Shown in pieces: positions 30,521 through 42,169 of a stretch of DNA of 64,000 nucleotides. Each line of letters starts with the position of its first letter. Position 1 is the first letter of the stretch. The translations under genes were made by a program, and so were the position numbers. This DNA comes from Syngnathus acus (lineage: Eukaryota > Chordata > Actinopteri > Syngnathiformes > Syngnathidae). The notes under the pieces are model-generated. The model searched no databases. It was not told the DNA's origin and saw only the letters and a list, made by a program, of their open reading frames with translations. Where the stretch lies: contig NW_023590231.1 of assembly GCF_901709675.1 (NCBI RefSeq), forward strand, positions 1-64,000. The letters run 5' to 3'.

Positions 30521-32017
30521 TTAGGTGAGCTTTTTGGCTGTCACATCATTAACATCCAGCTTTATCTCTAGTTTCAAATTAGTTCTGTGATTACCAAAAA
30601 GTATTACTCTTGTTTTGCTTAGGTTTAAGGATAATTTATTGCTGTCCAACCATACCTTTAATTTGCTTAATTCATTATTTATTAGTGTTGTTAAGGTGTG
30701 TAAATCACTACCAGAACAAAAAATATTTGTGTCATCTGCAAACAAAACCATCTTCAAAATATGTGATACCTTGCATATATCATTTATATATAATATAAAA
30801 AGTTTAGGGCCCAACACTGACCCCTGAGAGACGCCACAACTAATGTCCAACCACGTTGAACAAGTGTCACCCAACTTCACAAACTGCTTCCTTTTTGTGA
30901 AATAGCTCTTGATCCATTCTAACGGTTTCCCCCTGATGCCATACCGATGTAATTTATTGAATAATATTTCATGATTTATTGTGTCAAATGCCTTTCTTAG
31001 ATCAATGAATATCCCAACTGTATATTGTTTTAGGTCTATTGCGTTAGTAATTTCCTCCACTGAGTCAATTAGTGCCAGTGATGTTGCTCTGTTGGATCTA
31101 AATCCATATTGACTTTCAGTGAGTATTTTATATTTATCTATAAATTTGTCCAGTCGTTTATTGAAAAGTTTTTCCAGTATTTTAGAAAATTGTGATAGTA
31201 ATGATACAGGTCTGTAGTTTGTGAAGTGGTGTTTGGTCCCGGTTTTATACAAAGGTATGATTTTTGCTATTTTCATTTTATCTGGAAATATACCGATCTG
31301 AAATGATAGGTTACAGATGTATGTTAATGGTTTAGAGATCCCCTCAATCACTCGTTTTACGGTAATCATATCAATGTCATCACAGTCTTTGGATGTCTTG
31401 TTTGTGCATTGGGAGACTATCTTTATAATTTCCTTCTCATCCGCTGCTTTGAGGAACATTGAGCTCAGATTCCTATCTATTAAACTATTACACTGCTCCT
31501 CAGTTGTTACTGAATCTGGTATTTGTTTGGCCAGATCAGGTCCCGTATTTACAAAGAATGTATTGAAGTTATCAGCCACTTCTTGCATATCATACTTCTC
31601 AGTATTCCTGATAATAAAATATTTAGGATAATTAATTTTTTTAGAGCCATTTTTTATTACAGTATTCATTATATTCCATATTTCTTTGGTGTTATTTTTA
31701 TTATCATTTAATATTTTACTATAGTATTCTTTTCTAGCAGCTCTTTTAATATTAGTTAGTTTATTCTTATATTGTTTATATTTATTTTCTGACTCTTTAG
31801 TTCTCTGTCTTATAAATTCTCTGTAAAGTGTATTTTTCTTTTTACAGGCATTTTGTAAGCCCTTTGTGATCCAGGGATGATCTACATACTTTAGTTTCCT
31901 ATTATTTACTTTTACAGGACAGTATTTGTCATAAAACCTTTTGAAAATTTTTAAGAATTCCTCATATGCACAGTTAATATTATTTTCATTGTATATAATA
32001 TCCCAGTTTTGTGACAT
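30521..32017 (-). pseudogene. LINE ORF2, reverse transcriptase part
   Basis: 498 codons. RT signs: YGFRSNRATSLAL (motif 2 region), FIDLRKAFDTINH (motif A Asp), GVSQGSVLGPKLF (motif B), VLFADDTNIF (motif C, FADD), then KLSLNLSKTRVILFG. It is separated from the endonuclease part by a single TGA codon, and its own end is abnormal (the thumb region breaks off). Confidence 0.9.
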
Positions 32018-32995
32018 TCAACCATTTTTAAATGCGTTTATTGTTTCTTCTGTTTTAATTCTTCTGTATTCCTGTTTTTTGGCCGGTTGGATAATTTTAT
32101 AGTTGTCATCAAAAACCATAAAAACTGGCAAATGGTCACTGATGTCGCTGACTAATAACCCACTTATGGTGTTGTTTAAAATGTCATTTGTGAATATATT
32201 ATCAATAAGAGTGGCACAGTGAGAAGTTATTCTGGTTGGTCTAGTGATTTTTGGATACAAGTTCATGCTATATATTGTGTTAACAAAGTGTTCGGTCAGT
32301 TTGTGCTTGTTTGGATTGAGTAAATCAATGTTGAAGTCCCCACAGATGAAAATTGTTTTGCAACAGATTTTTGAAAACACCTCCTCCATCCATTCTGTGA
32401 ACAGTTCAATGCTAGAACCTGGTGTCCGATATATACAGCTAATGATCACATTTTTCTTTTTTTCCTTGAGTATTTCAATTGTTATGCATTCCAATATGTT
32501 GTTAACTACCATTGACATATCCTTTATCACCCTGACGTTTAATGTCTTTTCCACATAGATCGCAACTCCTCCTCCACCTTTGTTTTGTCAATCTATGTGT
32601 ATAAAGTCACATCCCTCCAGCTCAAAGTCCGCCCCTTTTACTGTGTTGATCCATGTTTCCGTTATTGCAATAATGTTGAATGGGCGAGTAAACTGATGAA
32701 GATAATCCTTAATGTTTGTAAAGTTGGCATACAGACTCCTACTGTTAATATGTATAATAGACAGTTTGCTATCTTTATTGATTCTATTAAATTCTTCATC
32801 AGTATAATAACTGCAGTTATTGTTGATTGAGTTAAAGAAGTTGTTATCCGGGTCTATATCATGTTCCATATCCAGTGAACTGTGGTCAGTGTATTGAAAT
32901 GATTGGAGTTCCAGTTTGTCGTGTTCACTAATCCTCTGAGTTATGTTACTGTTGTCTTCAGGTGTAGATGCTTGATTTCTTTCGCTGTGTGTCAT
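32018..32995 (-). pseudogene. LINE ORF2, APE endonuclease part
   Basis: Two frame pieces (32,995-32,588 and 32,587-32,018) interrupted by an in-frame TGA at about 32,588. Apurinic-endonuclease motifs seen: IIHINSRSL, IAITETWI, CGDFNIDLL (catalytic Asp-Asn) and SDISDHLPVF (C-terminal SDH). This domain nicks target DNA for LINE integration. Confidence 0.9.
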
Positions 32996-33070
32996 GGTTG
33001 TGAGTAGAGTTTACCTTACAGTCCTGCATGATGATCATTGGTATCTATCCAGCTCCTCAATACTCCTTAC

Positions 33071-33945
33071 TAGAGATGCACCGATCCGATATCTGGATCG
33101 GATATCGGCCCCGATATCAACAAAATTGATGGATCGGGTATCGGAAAATGCAGCCGATCTGTGAGCCGATCCTTTCCTTAATCTATTGGGACGCGGGCTA
33201 CGTCATACGTCAGCAGCACGTGTGCCGCGGGACGCGGGCTACGTCATACGTCAGCAGCACGTGTGCCGCATGCCACGAGAGTTTTCTAAACAAACGCAAA
33301 CATGGAGCGAACGAAAGAGTCAGCTGTGTGGAGGTACTTTAAACTGAACACGCCAACTAGCTCGACGGCAGTTTGTAATGTCTGCAAAGCTAATGTTGCC
33401 AGGGTTGGTGGTAGTACTGCCAGTTATAGTACTAGTACTAAGCGGAGCTTGTTTTCAGGGAGCACTTCTCATTGCTGCTTAAATGAGCATTTAGAGCATC
33501 AACAGGTCATGAGTGATGTGGAACGGCACCTAATGTTTACATGATTACTATTTATTTTAATATTTGGTTACTGTGTGCTTGATCACCCTTTCTATATTTG
33601 CCCAGTGCAGTTTCAGCTGCAACATTTGTATTTTTTTTTTTAAGAAGTTTGTATCCTAATTTACTGGAATTTAAATGCTAATACACTTTATTGCTGCTGT
33701 TGCACAATTTTTGTTGCAAATAAATAGTTCATTGCATTAATCTGCTTTATCTTGTTACATTTTGTCTTAGGAATGAACTGTGTAGTCATGCCTGATGCCA
33801 TTGCCTTTAGTCTTTTCTGTTCCACATGTAGAGGTATGTAGCTTGTTAAGTCAACCATAATATCGGATCGGTATCGGGTATCGACCGATACGCAAAGCCA
33901 CGGTATCGGTATCGAAACTGAAAAAGTCGGATCGGTGCATCTCTA
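33071..33945 (+). mobile_element. hAT transposon, non-autonomous, with 8-bp target duplication
   Basis: Terminal inverted repeats TAGAGATGCACCGATCCGA and its complement at the right end, flanked by CTCCTTAC on both sides (33,063-33,070 and 33,946-33,953). This 8-bp duplication is diagnostic of hAT. It disrupts the C-terminal part of the LINE ORF1. The interior keeps only the start of a transposase. A 39-bp segment (GACGCGGGCTACGTCATACG...) is directly repeated at about 33,191 and 33,233. Confidence 0.95.
33302..33544 (+). CDS. BED zinc-finger fragment of hAT transposase
   Basis: 80 codons. SAVWRYFKLN followed by CNVCKANVARVGG gives the aromatic and Cys pair of a BED finger, the DNA-binding N-terminus of hAT transposases. 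The His pair of the finger is no longer in register after a frame change near codon 48, and the RNase H-like catalytic domain is missing. Not functional as a transposase. Confidence 0.75.
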   Translation: MERTKESAVWRYFKLNTPTSSTAVCNVCKANVARVGGSTASYSTSTKRSLFSGSTSHCCLNEHLEHQQVMSDVERHLMFT

Positions 33946-34145
33946 CTCCTTACCATCAGCACTTTTGCTTCCTCCGGTGTTCCATTGAGCTTGATAAATA
34001 TTTTACAGTTTGTAGTCCAGGTATATGTTGAATTTTTTTCTGCTTCCTCAGCTAGCGTGCTTTTTTGGCAATATCAGCGTTGTGCTTGGTCAGGTGCTCA
34101 TTGATGTAGACGTCGGTTCCTCTATTTGTTACTCTATATTCTCAG

Positions 34146-37100
34146 GCAACACCTCCGAGTATCTCATCAACGACGCTCATGTTTCTTTCAACCGGTACAC
34201 TGAGGAGCTTGTCAAGATTGGCATCATCACCAAAGCTCAAAACTGCATGGTTTTCCAGGTAGACATTTTGGTGTTTTCAGTGTAGGATGGGTAATGCTGC
34301 ATTTTCAGATCATGTTGTTCCCGCATTGGTCACCAGGGAGCAGTGGAGTCCATCGCTTTGAAGTACTCCAAGGAGTGTACCAACATTTTTGAGCTGATCA
34401 GCCAGTCCACGGAGTTAGTGGATGAGTACAACCAGAAAAAGGAGGCCATGTTGAGGGCCAAGGAGGACACCAATTTTCAGTTCATGAAAAAGAAATTGGC
34501 AACTGTCGAGAACAAGCGGAGGTCTAATGAGAAATTGGAGGTGAAGCGAGTTGGGCGAGTCACTACTGAATAACTTCTAAATGGAGATGCAGTTTAATTT
34601 CCTCTGTCGTCAGACGTGATAGAACTGATTCTTCTGTTCTTTCCCAGGCCCAGAAATACCAGGACCTGCTGGAAGATATTCAAGAAAAGCGTGTACAGCT
34701 GAGCCTTACTGAGCTCTATCATAATGAGAAGGCCATCAAGAGTACCAACGACACTCTGAGCATCAAGCATGGGGCAGCTGCCGCTCAGAATGCTTCTCTC
34801 CAGGACTGTGAGCAGATGGTGAAGACCTTCAAGAAGGAGCATGGACGCCTCGTCAGGGAGGAGCAACACATGGAGAAAGAGATCCGGTAGATTTACATGT
34901 ATTTTGTTTTCAGATGTATCCATTTTAGTTGCATTTGGAAAGGACATCAGTGAGCCCCCTTTAAAAACACGACGGTGCAATTTTATTATTTTTAAACACA
35001 TTTGTGAACATGTCATTGGTTGTCTGTATGAACCTATTATGACTGCTACATCTCTGAACCTCTTGCCTAGTGCCCAGGAGCACGTCCTTTCCCAGTCTCG
35101 CTCTCACTTTGTCAAAACAAAAGTGAACACCTCCCATCATTTAAAAAAGATAGCTGAGCTTCAAGCGTCTGCAAAAAAGAGCCAGAAAGTCTTAGGGCGG
35201 ACAGAGGAGGAGCTTGCTGAAGCCCAGCAGGAAAAAAGGGAGCTGGAGAAGACCTGGAGGTTCTACGAAGAACAATTTCGGCAGCAGAGAATGTCCCTGG
35301 GCGGGGAGGTTGAATTGAATGAGAGACAGGTGAGTGTCAAAAGAACCTTCCTTATTATGAATGCCAAATTCATTTCTTTTGCACGTGATCGGCAGCGAGA
35401 ACGCTACAAAGAACTCAAGGAGCTCGTCAGGAAGCAGAATGCAGTGCTAGGCCAGGAAGTCGAGAAGATGCAGAGGGTTGTCAAGGCTGACTATGATCTG
35501 ATGGCATTTGACCAGCGCAAACGGAAGGAAGTGGAGGTAATAACAAAACGGGTAACTCCAATCCATTAAAATAGCGACTGTAAAGTAGCTACAGTACATT
35601 TAGATACTTCATTAATACACCATACGGTGATACTGACTGTCTGACTCTTGCTGCAGGCTGGAATCCAAAACAACAAGACACATTTGGATGATTTAACCGA
35701 CAGAGCAGAGAGGCTTGAGGAATACACCAAGACCTGCAAGTATGTCATTATGCGCTTGCCTTGCAACATTCTGTAAACCAGCAAATTCACAACAGCAAAC
35801 CCTTGCCTTTCACGGGTATCAGGGATGAAAAATTTGCTATCAGTATTCTGCAAACACGAGTCCCTGCGTTTTTGTTTTTAGGTCGTCTCTTGATGAGCTC
35901 CGTCAGAACAAGGAGAGCTTGCATGCAGAGTTGCAGCGTGGCAGAGAGCGCACTGCCCAGGTGAACGAGGAGCTGGGCCAGGTGTTGGAGCAGCTGGGCA
36001 ACGCCCGCCTGGACAGCCAAGAGAGCAATCGTCAGCGACAGCGCGAAGAAATTCTGGAAAAGATGCGCATGCTCTTCCCTGACATGGTGGTAAGCCATGT
36101 AGGATGATGATGTGAACTGAAAGCAAAACGGGACAAATCTGTCACGTCTTTCTCGCCCCAGTACGGCCGCCTTTGTGACTTGTCCAGCCCCATTCACAAG
36201 AGGTACCAGCTAGCTGTCACCAAAGGCCATCGTGGTGTCCACAGAGAAGGTGGCCCAGGCCTGCATCAACTTCCTCAAGGAGGAACGGGCTGAACCTGAG
36301 CTCAGTGGCCTAGTGGTAGAGTGTCCGCCCTGAGACTGGAAGGTTGTGGGTTCAAACCCCGGCCGGGTCATACCAAAGACTATAAAAATGGGACCCATTG
36401 CCTCCCTGCTTGGCACTCAGCATTAAGGGTTGGAATTGGGGGGTTAGATCACCAACTGATTCCCGAGCGCGGCACCGCTGCTGCTCACTGCTCCCCTCTC
36501 CCCCAGGGGATGGATTAAAATCACACGGGGATGGGTTAAATGCAGAGGACAAATTTCACCACACCCAGGTGTGTGTGTGACGATCATTGGGACTTTAATC
36601 TTTAATCTTAATCTTAATCTTCCTGCCCATTCACTACTTGGACGTAAGTGTTGGAATAGTACATCTGAGCCTTTTGAGGAAAATCGAAAAAGATTCGGAA
36701 CAATTCATTTGTAAATTATAAACAGGCAGCCACTTCCAAATTTGATTTATTAGAAAAAACGTTGGCTTTTTAACACACTACTTGTTTGGTCAGTTACGAG
36801 CGGCGTTATTGACCATCAGCTCGCATATTCAGGTGAGTCCCCTCAACGAACGCTTGAGGGAGATACCGGGTGCCAATATGGTGGTGGACGTCGTGCTCAT
36901 CAAAATGTCCACAAACGTGCCCCAGCTGAAGAAAGTGGTGCAGTTTGTATGCGGCAACACGCTGGTGTGTGGAACCATGAAAGAGGCCAGAAGCATTGCC
37001 TTTGGCGGGGACCGCCGCCTTACGGTAAACACATTTTCAAGTGGGTGCAGGAAATGCACAATAGCCTTTTTTAAAAATTTATATCTGAATTGGTTCCTAC

Positions 37101-40100
37101 AGACCGTATCGCTGGACGGAACCATGTTTTCAAAGTCCGGTCTCATTTCTGGAGGCTCCAGTGACCTCCGCAGCAAAGCTCGCTGCTGGGGTGACAAGGA
37201 CGTCACTAGGCTGAAGAATAAAAAAGAACAGCTAACTGATGAGCTACGTGTAAGTCGACATACAACTGTTGTACATTGGATAGACTCTTAATTTATAAAT
37301 AAATAAGAAGGGCTTCTCATACTTTTTGGACCACACACAACACAAGGGAGACATTTTTCCAATGCCAATGAAACATAACCACTATGTGTAAATTCCATTA
37401 TACACCTTTTATTCTTTAATTAGCACAAAGCTGAGGTAGGGAGAGGTAATTGGTTAAGTTTATTTCCTTACGTGGGTTTGCACATTTGTCTCTTGTGGTG
37501 CAGCAACTCATAAGGCTCAAGCGGAAGGAGTCGGACCTGAATTTGATCATTGCGCAGGCTCAGGGTGCACATACCCGCCTGAAATCTTCTACAAATGATC
37601 TGGATAACCTTAGGAAGAAAAGCATCCCTAAATGCCTCGAGGTAAGAAGACTTTCTGACTTGCTTTGGGTTCCTGGGAACTGAAAAGGTTAAAGCCATGC
37701 ATTAACATGACACCGTTTTTTTTTTTTTTTCTTATGTGCGTGACAACCTTGGAAATGGTTTTCATTTTACTAGCCTCACATTATTGTCACAAATTGTCAT
37801 TTTCCGCCGATCGATTTCAGGAGATTTCGCGTATGGAGAGTGAAATGGCAAACTTGGACGCCCAGATCCAGATGCAGGTGAAAAGTGTGGAGGCAAAGGA
37901 AACTGCCTTGGAGAACCTCAAAAGCCAAATTCAGCAGGTATCCTACCTCCAATTCAACTAATCATCGGAGAAACGTTCATTATCCTTTACAGTTTCCAAA
38001 CATCTCGTAATATTTGATGAAAATGAAAATATTTCTTTAGACAGAAGACATGGTGTTTTCTGACTTCTGTGCTGAGATCGGTGTGGACAATATCCGAGTG
38101 TATGAGCAGGAGCTGCTGAAACATCAGGAAGATCACGACAGGAAGCGGTATAAATGACATGAGACTTATTGGGGTTTACTTGCTCACTTTTACGCTACGT
38201 TTTGGTCACGTTACATGAGTGGGAATTTACACTGTGCTGCAAATACTTTCAGTTTGGAGTTTGAGAACCAGTGCAATCGCTTGGATGTCAAGATGGAGTA
38301 TGAACAAGTTCAACTAGAGAAGCACAAGAAGAAGCTCAGTGAAATTCAGTCTTCCATCGACCAGGAAGAACGCAACATGGCCGAAAAGAAAACGGTTAGC
38401 GTGGATGTACTGTGAAATAAGCCCTGAACACTGTCGTGGATCGCGAAAAAGAAAGAGTAATTGTCAACTGAGTTTTTAGCTTCATATTCTGGCTCACCTT
38501 TCAGGAGGAGGAGCAGCTGCTGGTGGCCGTTCAAGAAAATGACAACAAACTGCAGGAAATGAAGAACCAGCTGCTGGAAAAGAAGAGGCTGGAAGCATCT
38601 GCCAAAAATGAGCTGGATGAAAAAATTCTGCAACTCAGAGAGATGAACAAGTAAGTCAAAAAACACAGATGAAGAACAACAAATGCCAACACTGTCTCTC
38701 CAAGCGTATGGTGTGCGAAATCTCACGTGAAGAAACGTCCTTTTCCGTCAGAGACTTGGCCAAACTTCAGCGGGAGGTGATGACTGCCAAGAGCATCCTG
38801 GAGCAGAAGCGTTTAGCCCGACACAACTTGCTACTGGCGTGCAAGATCGAGGGCCTGCCAATCGATTTGCTGTCGGGTGACCTGAATGAAATCAGCCAAG
38901 TGGAGGTAAAAAGACATCTGAACATGTGCAACGCTAGAGACAAGGTTGTTTCAAAGAACGCACGCTCTGCCAAAATTCACAAACCAAAGTGTAAATGAAG
39001 TAAATGTGTTTGTGTCTCTCCAGCTGGAAGAAGGGTCTCAAACCTCCATGCACGTCTTTGAGAGAGAGGCCCACCTCGTGATCGACTACTTGATCCTGGA
39101 ACCCGAGAACAGGGTGACGCATCCGATACTCTTTCGACGTTCAGCATTAGGATCAAAATGCTGCGTTAACATTGGCGTGTGTTTGCAGGATGTGCCGGCA
39201 GGGGAGAGAGACAACTACATTGAAATGCTGAAGCAGTCCCTTCACGCTTTAGAGGAGCAACTAAAATTCACAGCCAGACCCAACTTAAAAGCTGAAGAGA
39301 AGCTGAGGGAGGTGCAGGACAAGCTACAAGATGTGACGGATGGTATGCGTGAGGGTTTTTAAGTTACAATCAAGCTCGTTCATTGTGTGAAACCGACTTA
39401 CTTCCTCAGCCTTCAGAGCCAGCACCTTTGTCACACGGAAGTGCCAGAAAGAGTTTGAAGAAGTCAAAGCTAAGCGCTTCCATCTCTTCAGCCAGTGCTT
39501 TGATCACGTGTCTAGTGTCATTGATAGCATCTACAAGAGATTATGCCGCAACTACAGCGCCCAGGTGAAAAGACCACTTCGCAACCCCGAGGGCAATTGC
39601 CATCAAATGATGACATAAGAGATGAAATTTGCTTCAGGCCATCCTGTTTGCTGACAATCCGGAGGAGCCGTATCTCGGCGGCATCAACTACAGCTGCGTG
39701 GCTCCCGGCAAGCGCTTCATGCCCATGGCAAATCTTTCGGGCGGGGAGAAGGCCATTGCGTCCCTGGCTTTGGTGTTTGCCATTCACAGGTAGCATCAAT
39801 GTCAGATGGAGAGTTTACAAAGTTATAAAAACAACACCCCTGTTCTAAAGTAAGACTCTTTGTGCCTTCTCAGTTTCCGTCCTGCTCCCTTTTTGATTTT
39901 GGACGAGGTGGATGCCGCCCTGGACAAATCCAACATCGGAAAGGTAAGATTTCTTCTAATAATGCTCTTCGGGGGAACGAGAACTCAAGAACGACAAGGC
40001 ACTCTCCGGGCCATGCCATTTAAAGGCACAACACGTGAATTTGCTGCATTGTGTGTGTGACTTTCGGTCTTGTATTTGTATTTTATAATGCAGTACTATT

Positions 40101-40782
40101 ATTACTTGTGGAGTTTTGTTACGTGTTATCCATTTTGTGCTTCCAGGTGACCAGCTTCCTGAGGGAGGAATCCCAAAAGAATATGCGGGTCATTGCCATC
40201 TCCCTAAAGGATGAGTTCTTCTCCAAGGCAGACATCCTGATGGGAGTTACCTCGAATGTAAGATTGCTGGCAAAATTGTGCTCCAGGGCCACATTTGATT
40301 TTGTACATGGTGGGCCTGGTTATTCGCAAATGAGATGTGGAGGGCATCTGTTTAAATCATGAAACATACATTGAGTCAGTGTTTCTTATTTTATGAGTTA
40401 AAAATAACCAATGATGTAATTAAAGAAATGTGGAATGTTAAATGTTCTCTACATATAAAACATGTTTTAGGTTCAATTAGTTACCAAATGATTTAATTAA
40501 ATACATAATAATAGTAATTGACCTGATGTATAATAATAGTAATACTTTAAAGGTTGGTAGGGTGAGTTAAATAACTGAGCGGGTCATTGCCTACTCTTGC
40601 CTTCACCATGTTTTTTTTTTCCTCTCTAGTTTGACGGATTTATGTTCAGTAGTATGCTGACATTTGACCTGCGTCCCTTCCCTATCCTGGAGGACAACCA
40701 CAGAACACCTGAGAGGTCTAAGGCCAAAAAGGACATCTTGCCAAGCAGCCCTGAATCGCTTCCATCGGTTTCTATGTTTTAA
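34146..40782 (+). pseudogene. smc1b: smc1b-like cohesin gene, N-terminally truncated and broken
   Basis: About 24 exons with GT-AG introns. It starts at an exon reading SEYLINDAHVSFNRYTEELV (34,146-34,258), which corresponds to the third coding exon of SMC1 proteins. Exons with the Walker A loop are absent; a LINE lies there instead. Then follow the first coiled coil (34,337-36,089), the hinge (36,163-37,249), the second coiled coil (37,504-39,564) and the C-terminal ATPase lobe: [15 protein letters not shown] signature (39,638-39,789), LILDEVDAALD Walker B (39,874-39,943), and end VSMF at 40,782. FMPM before the signature and the short acidic tail favour the meiotic SMC1B over SMC1A. The exon at 36,163 has a deletion that shifts the frame to TGA, and a SINE interrupts it. 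SMC1B is a meiotic cohesin core ATPase; this copy should not make one. Confidence 0.85.
36298..36620 (+). mobile_element. tRNA-derived SINE inside an smc1b exon
   Basis: Starts GAGCTCAGTGGCCTAGTGG, with a B-box-like GGTTCAAACCC, and ends in (TTAATC)n. Coding sequence EERAEPE lies on the left and LPIHYLD plus a GTAAGT donor on the right, so the SINE sits in the middle of a hinge exon. Same family as 23,945-24,258. Confidence 0.9.
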
Positions 40783-41326
40783 TTGTTTAGTTCAACTTCC
40801 ATTGAATTTCTCTTTAAATGTTGCTGTTTTAGTAACTTGATCAATTTAGGGAGCGTTTCTAAGACTCCAAATAGCTGTTTCTCCTCTATGGAATGTGTGT
40901 GCGCTTGTTCCGAGCTTCACAATGTTTTAATGTTCGTCAACTTGAGCGATTGGTGCTTGAATGAACTTGCCGGTTTCCACTTTGTGTTTTGGTTTAGGTT
41001 GGCCTCACGGGGGCGTAAGTGGCCTAGGCCCTAGTCAGTTGGTTGACCACTTCACACAAAACGGTTTGACAGCCCTCAACTTTGTAATGTGATTCAGTTT
41101 TCTGCGAGTGGTAATTATTATATTTCACTTCGAATACAGTCAATAAACAATTTGTTCGACTACTTCCAAGTTTGCGTGCAGCTTGTGACGTCTTCCACCA
41201 CGTGACCAATATTTACGGAAGTCTCTTTTGGCTTTAAATGGCTTCCACCTTCAAATGTCACTAAAGATCGAATAACTTAAATTGCAACCTAAACAAGAAG
41301 TTACGCACACATCCGGATGTACGTAA
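40783..41326. other. smc1b 3' flank
   Basis: Includes an AATAAA at about 41,141, a candidate smc1b polyadenylation signal. No other gene is recognised. Confidence 0.4.
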
Positions 41327-42082
41327 TAGGGGTGTAAGGATTCATCGATACACATCGATTAATCGATCTAATGCTCTACGATTTATTGGCATCGATGCTA
41401 AACGTAAACATCGATTTATATCGCCGTGTTTGACCTCGGACATTAGACGCGACTTTATTTTGAAATCCAGTTCATTGTTGCTTGCTTCCTCTTTCCGGGA
41501 GCAGTGAGCGGCGTGTTGTGTTGTGAGCAGAGCAGGCACGTGAAAGGGGAGTCGACAACTAGTACGCGGCTCCTGGGCTGGTGCTATGGCTAGTGTCCAA
41601 AAAGACGAGGAAATTGGCTCCCCTTTAGGCTTCAAGTCATTCGTTTGGAAGCACTTTGGATTCCAAAGAAAAGATGGCTCAACGGACAATTAAAATTATT
41701 GGAAATAAATAGTTCAGTAATGCACTTTAAAGTTAATGGTATTCCAAAAAAAGAAAGAATATTCATTTTTCTTTACATATATGAGAAAAAATATAGGAAT
41801 TTGATCAAGTTCAGTGTTAAAATAAGCACTTTGTATACTACAATACTCTTGTAATTTCCTAAATAAAGAGTTTGCAGTACCTTGTTGATTTTGCGTAGGA
41901 ATTGTTATCAATCAGTTCTATATTTTTTATTTAAAAAATAAAAATATCGATCGTGGAGCACTATATCGTGATGTATCGTGAATGAATCACAGCAGGCTTT
42001 AAGATATCGGCAATAATCGTATCGTGGTCCTTTGTATCGATATGATATCGTATCGTGACAAAACCCGCGATTTACACCCCTA
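41327..42082 (+). mobile_element. hAT-like element, BED-type, copy 1
   Basis: Ends TAGGGGTGTAAGGATTCATCG and its near-complement ATTTACACCCCTA. The flanking 8 bp are only partly alike (GTACGTAA and GTAGGAAC). A short + frame from about 41,586 (MASVQKDEEIGS...SFVWKHFGF) is the start of a BED-finger hAT transposase; the rest is lost. Nearly identical to 58,015-58,781. Confidence 0.8.
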
Positions 42083-42169
42083 GTAGGAACGCATGCTGCA
42101 GTCATTGTACACATACGTAGTTGTTAACAAAAGTTCACGACAATGTTTTTTTTTATTTGCTTTCACCAG

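Larger units (their letters stand above)
30521..34114 (-). mobile_element. LINE with ORF1 and APE-RT ORF2, damaged
   Basis: Minus-strand LINE of the Jockey superfamily type. ORF1 C-terminal part reads INEHLTKHNADIAKKAR (34,114 leftward) and IFIKLNGTPEEAKVLMVRSI, with its stop at 33,035. ORF1 is split by the hAT at 33,071-33,945. ORF2 runs from 32,995 to 30,521 with two in-frame TGA codons. The 3' end is missing, since the frame collapses near 30,540 in the thumb region. Neither end is intact and the copy is dead. Confidence 0.85.

Noticed and set aside
35787-36197. 136-codon minus-strand frame within smc1b
   Set aside because: It is antisense to a coiled-coil exon with good splice sites and has no family match that I recognise.
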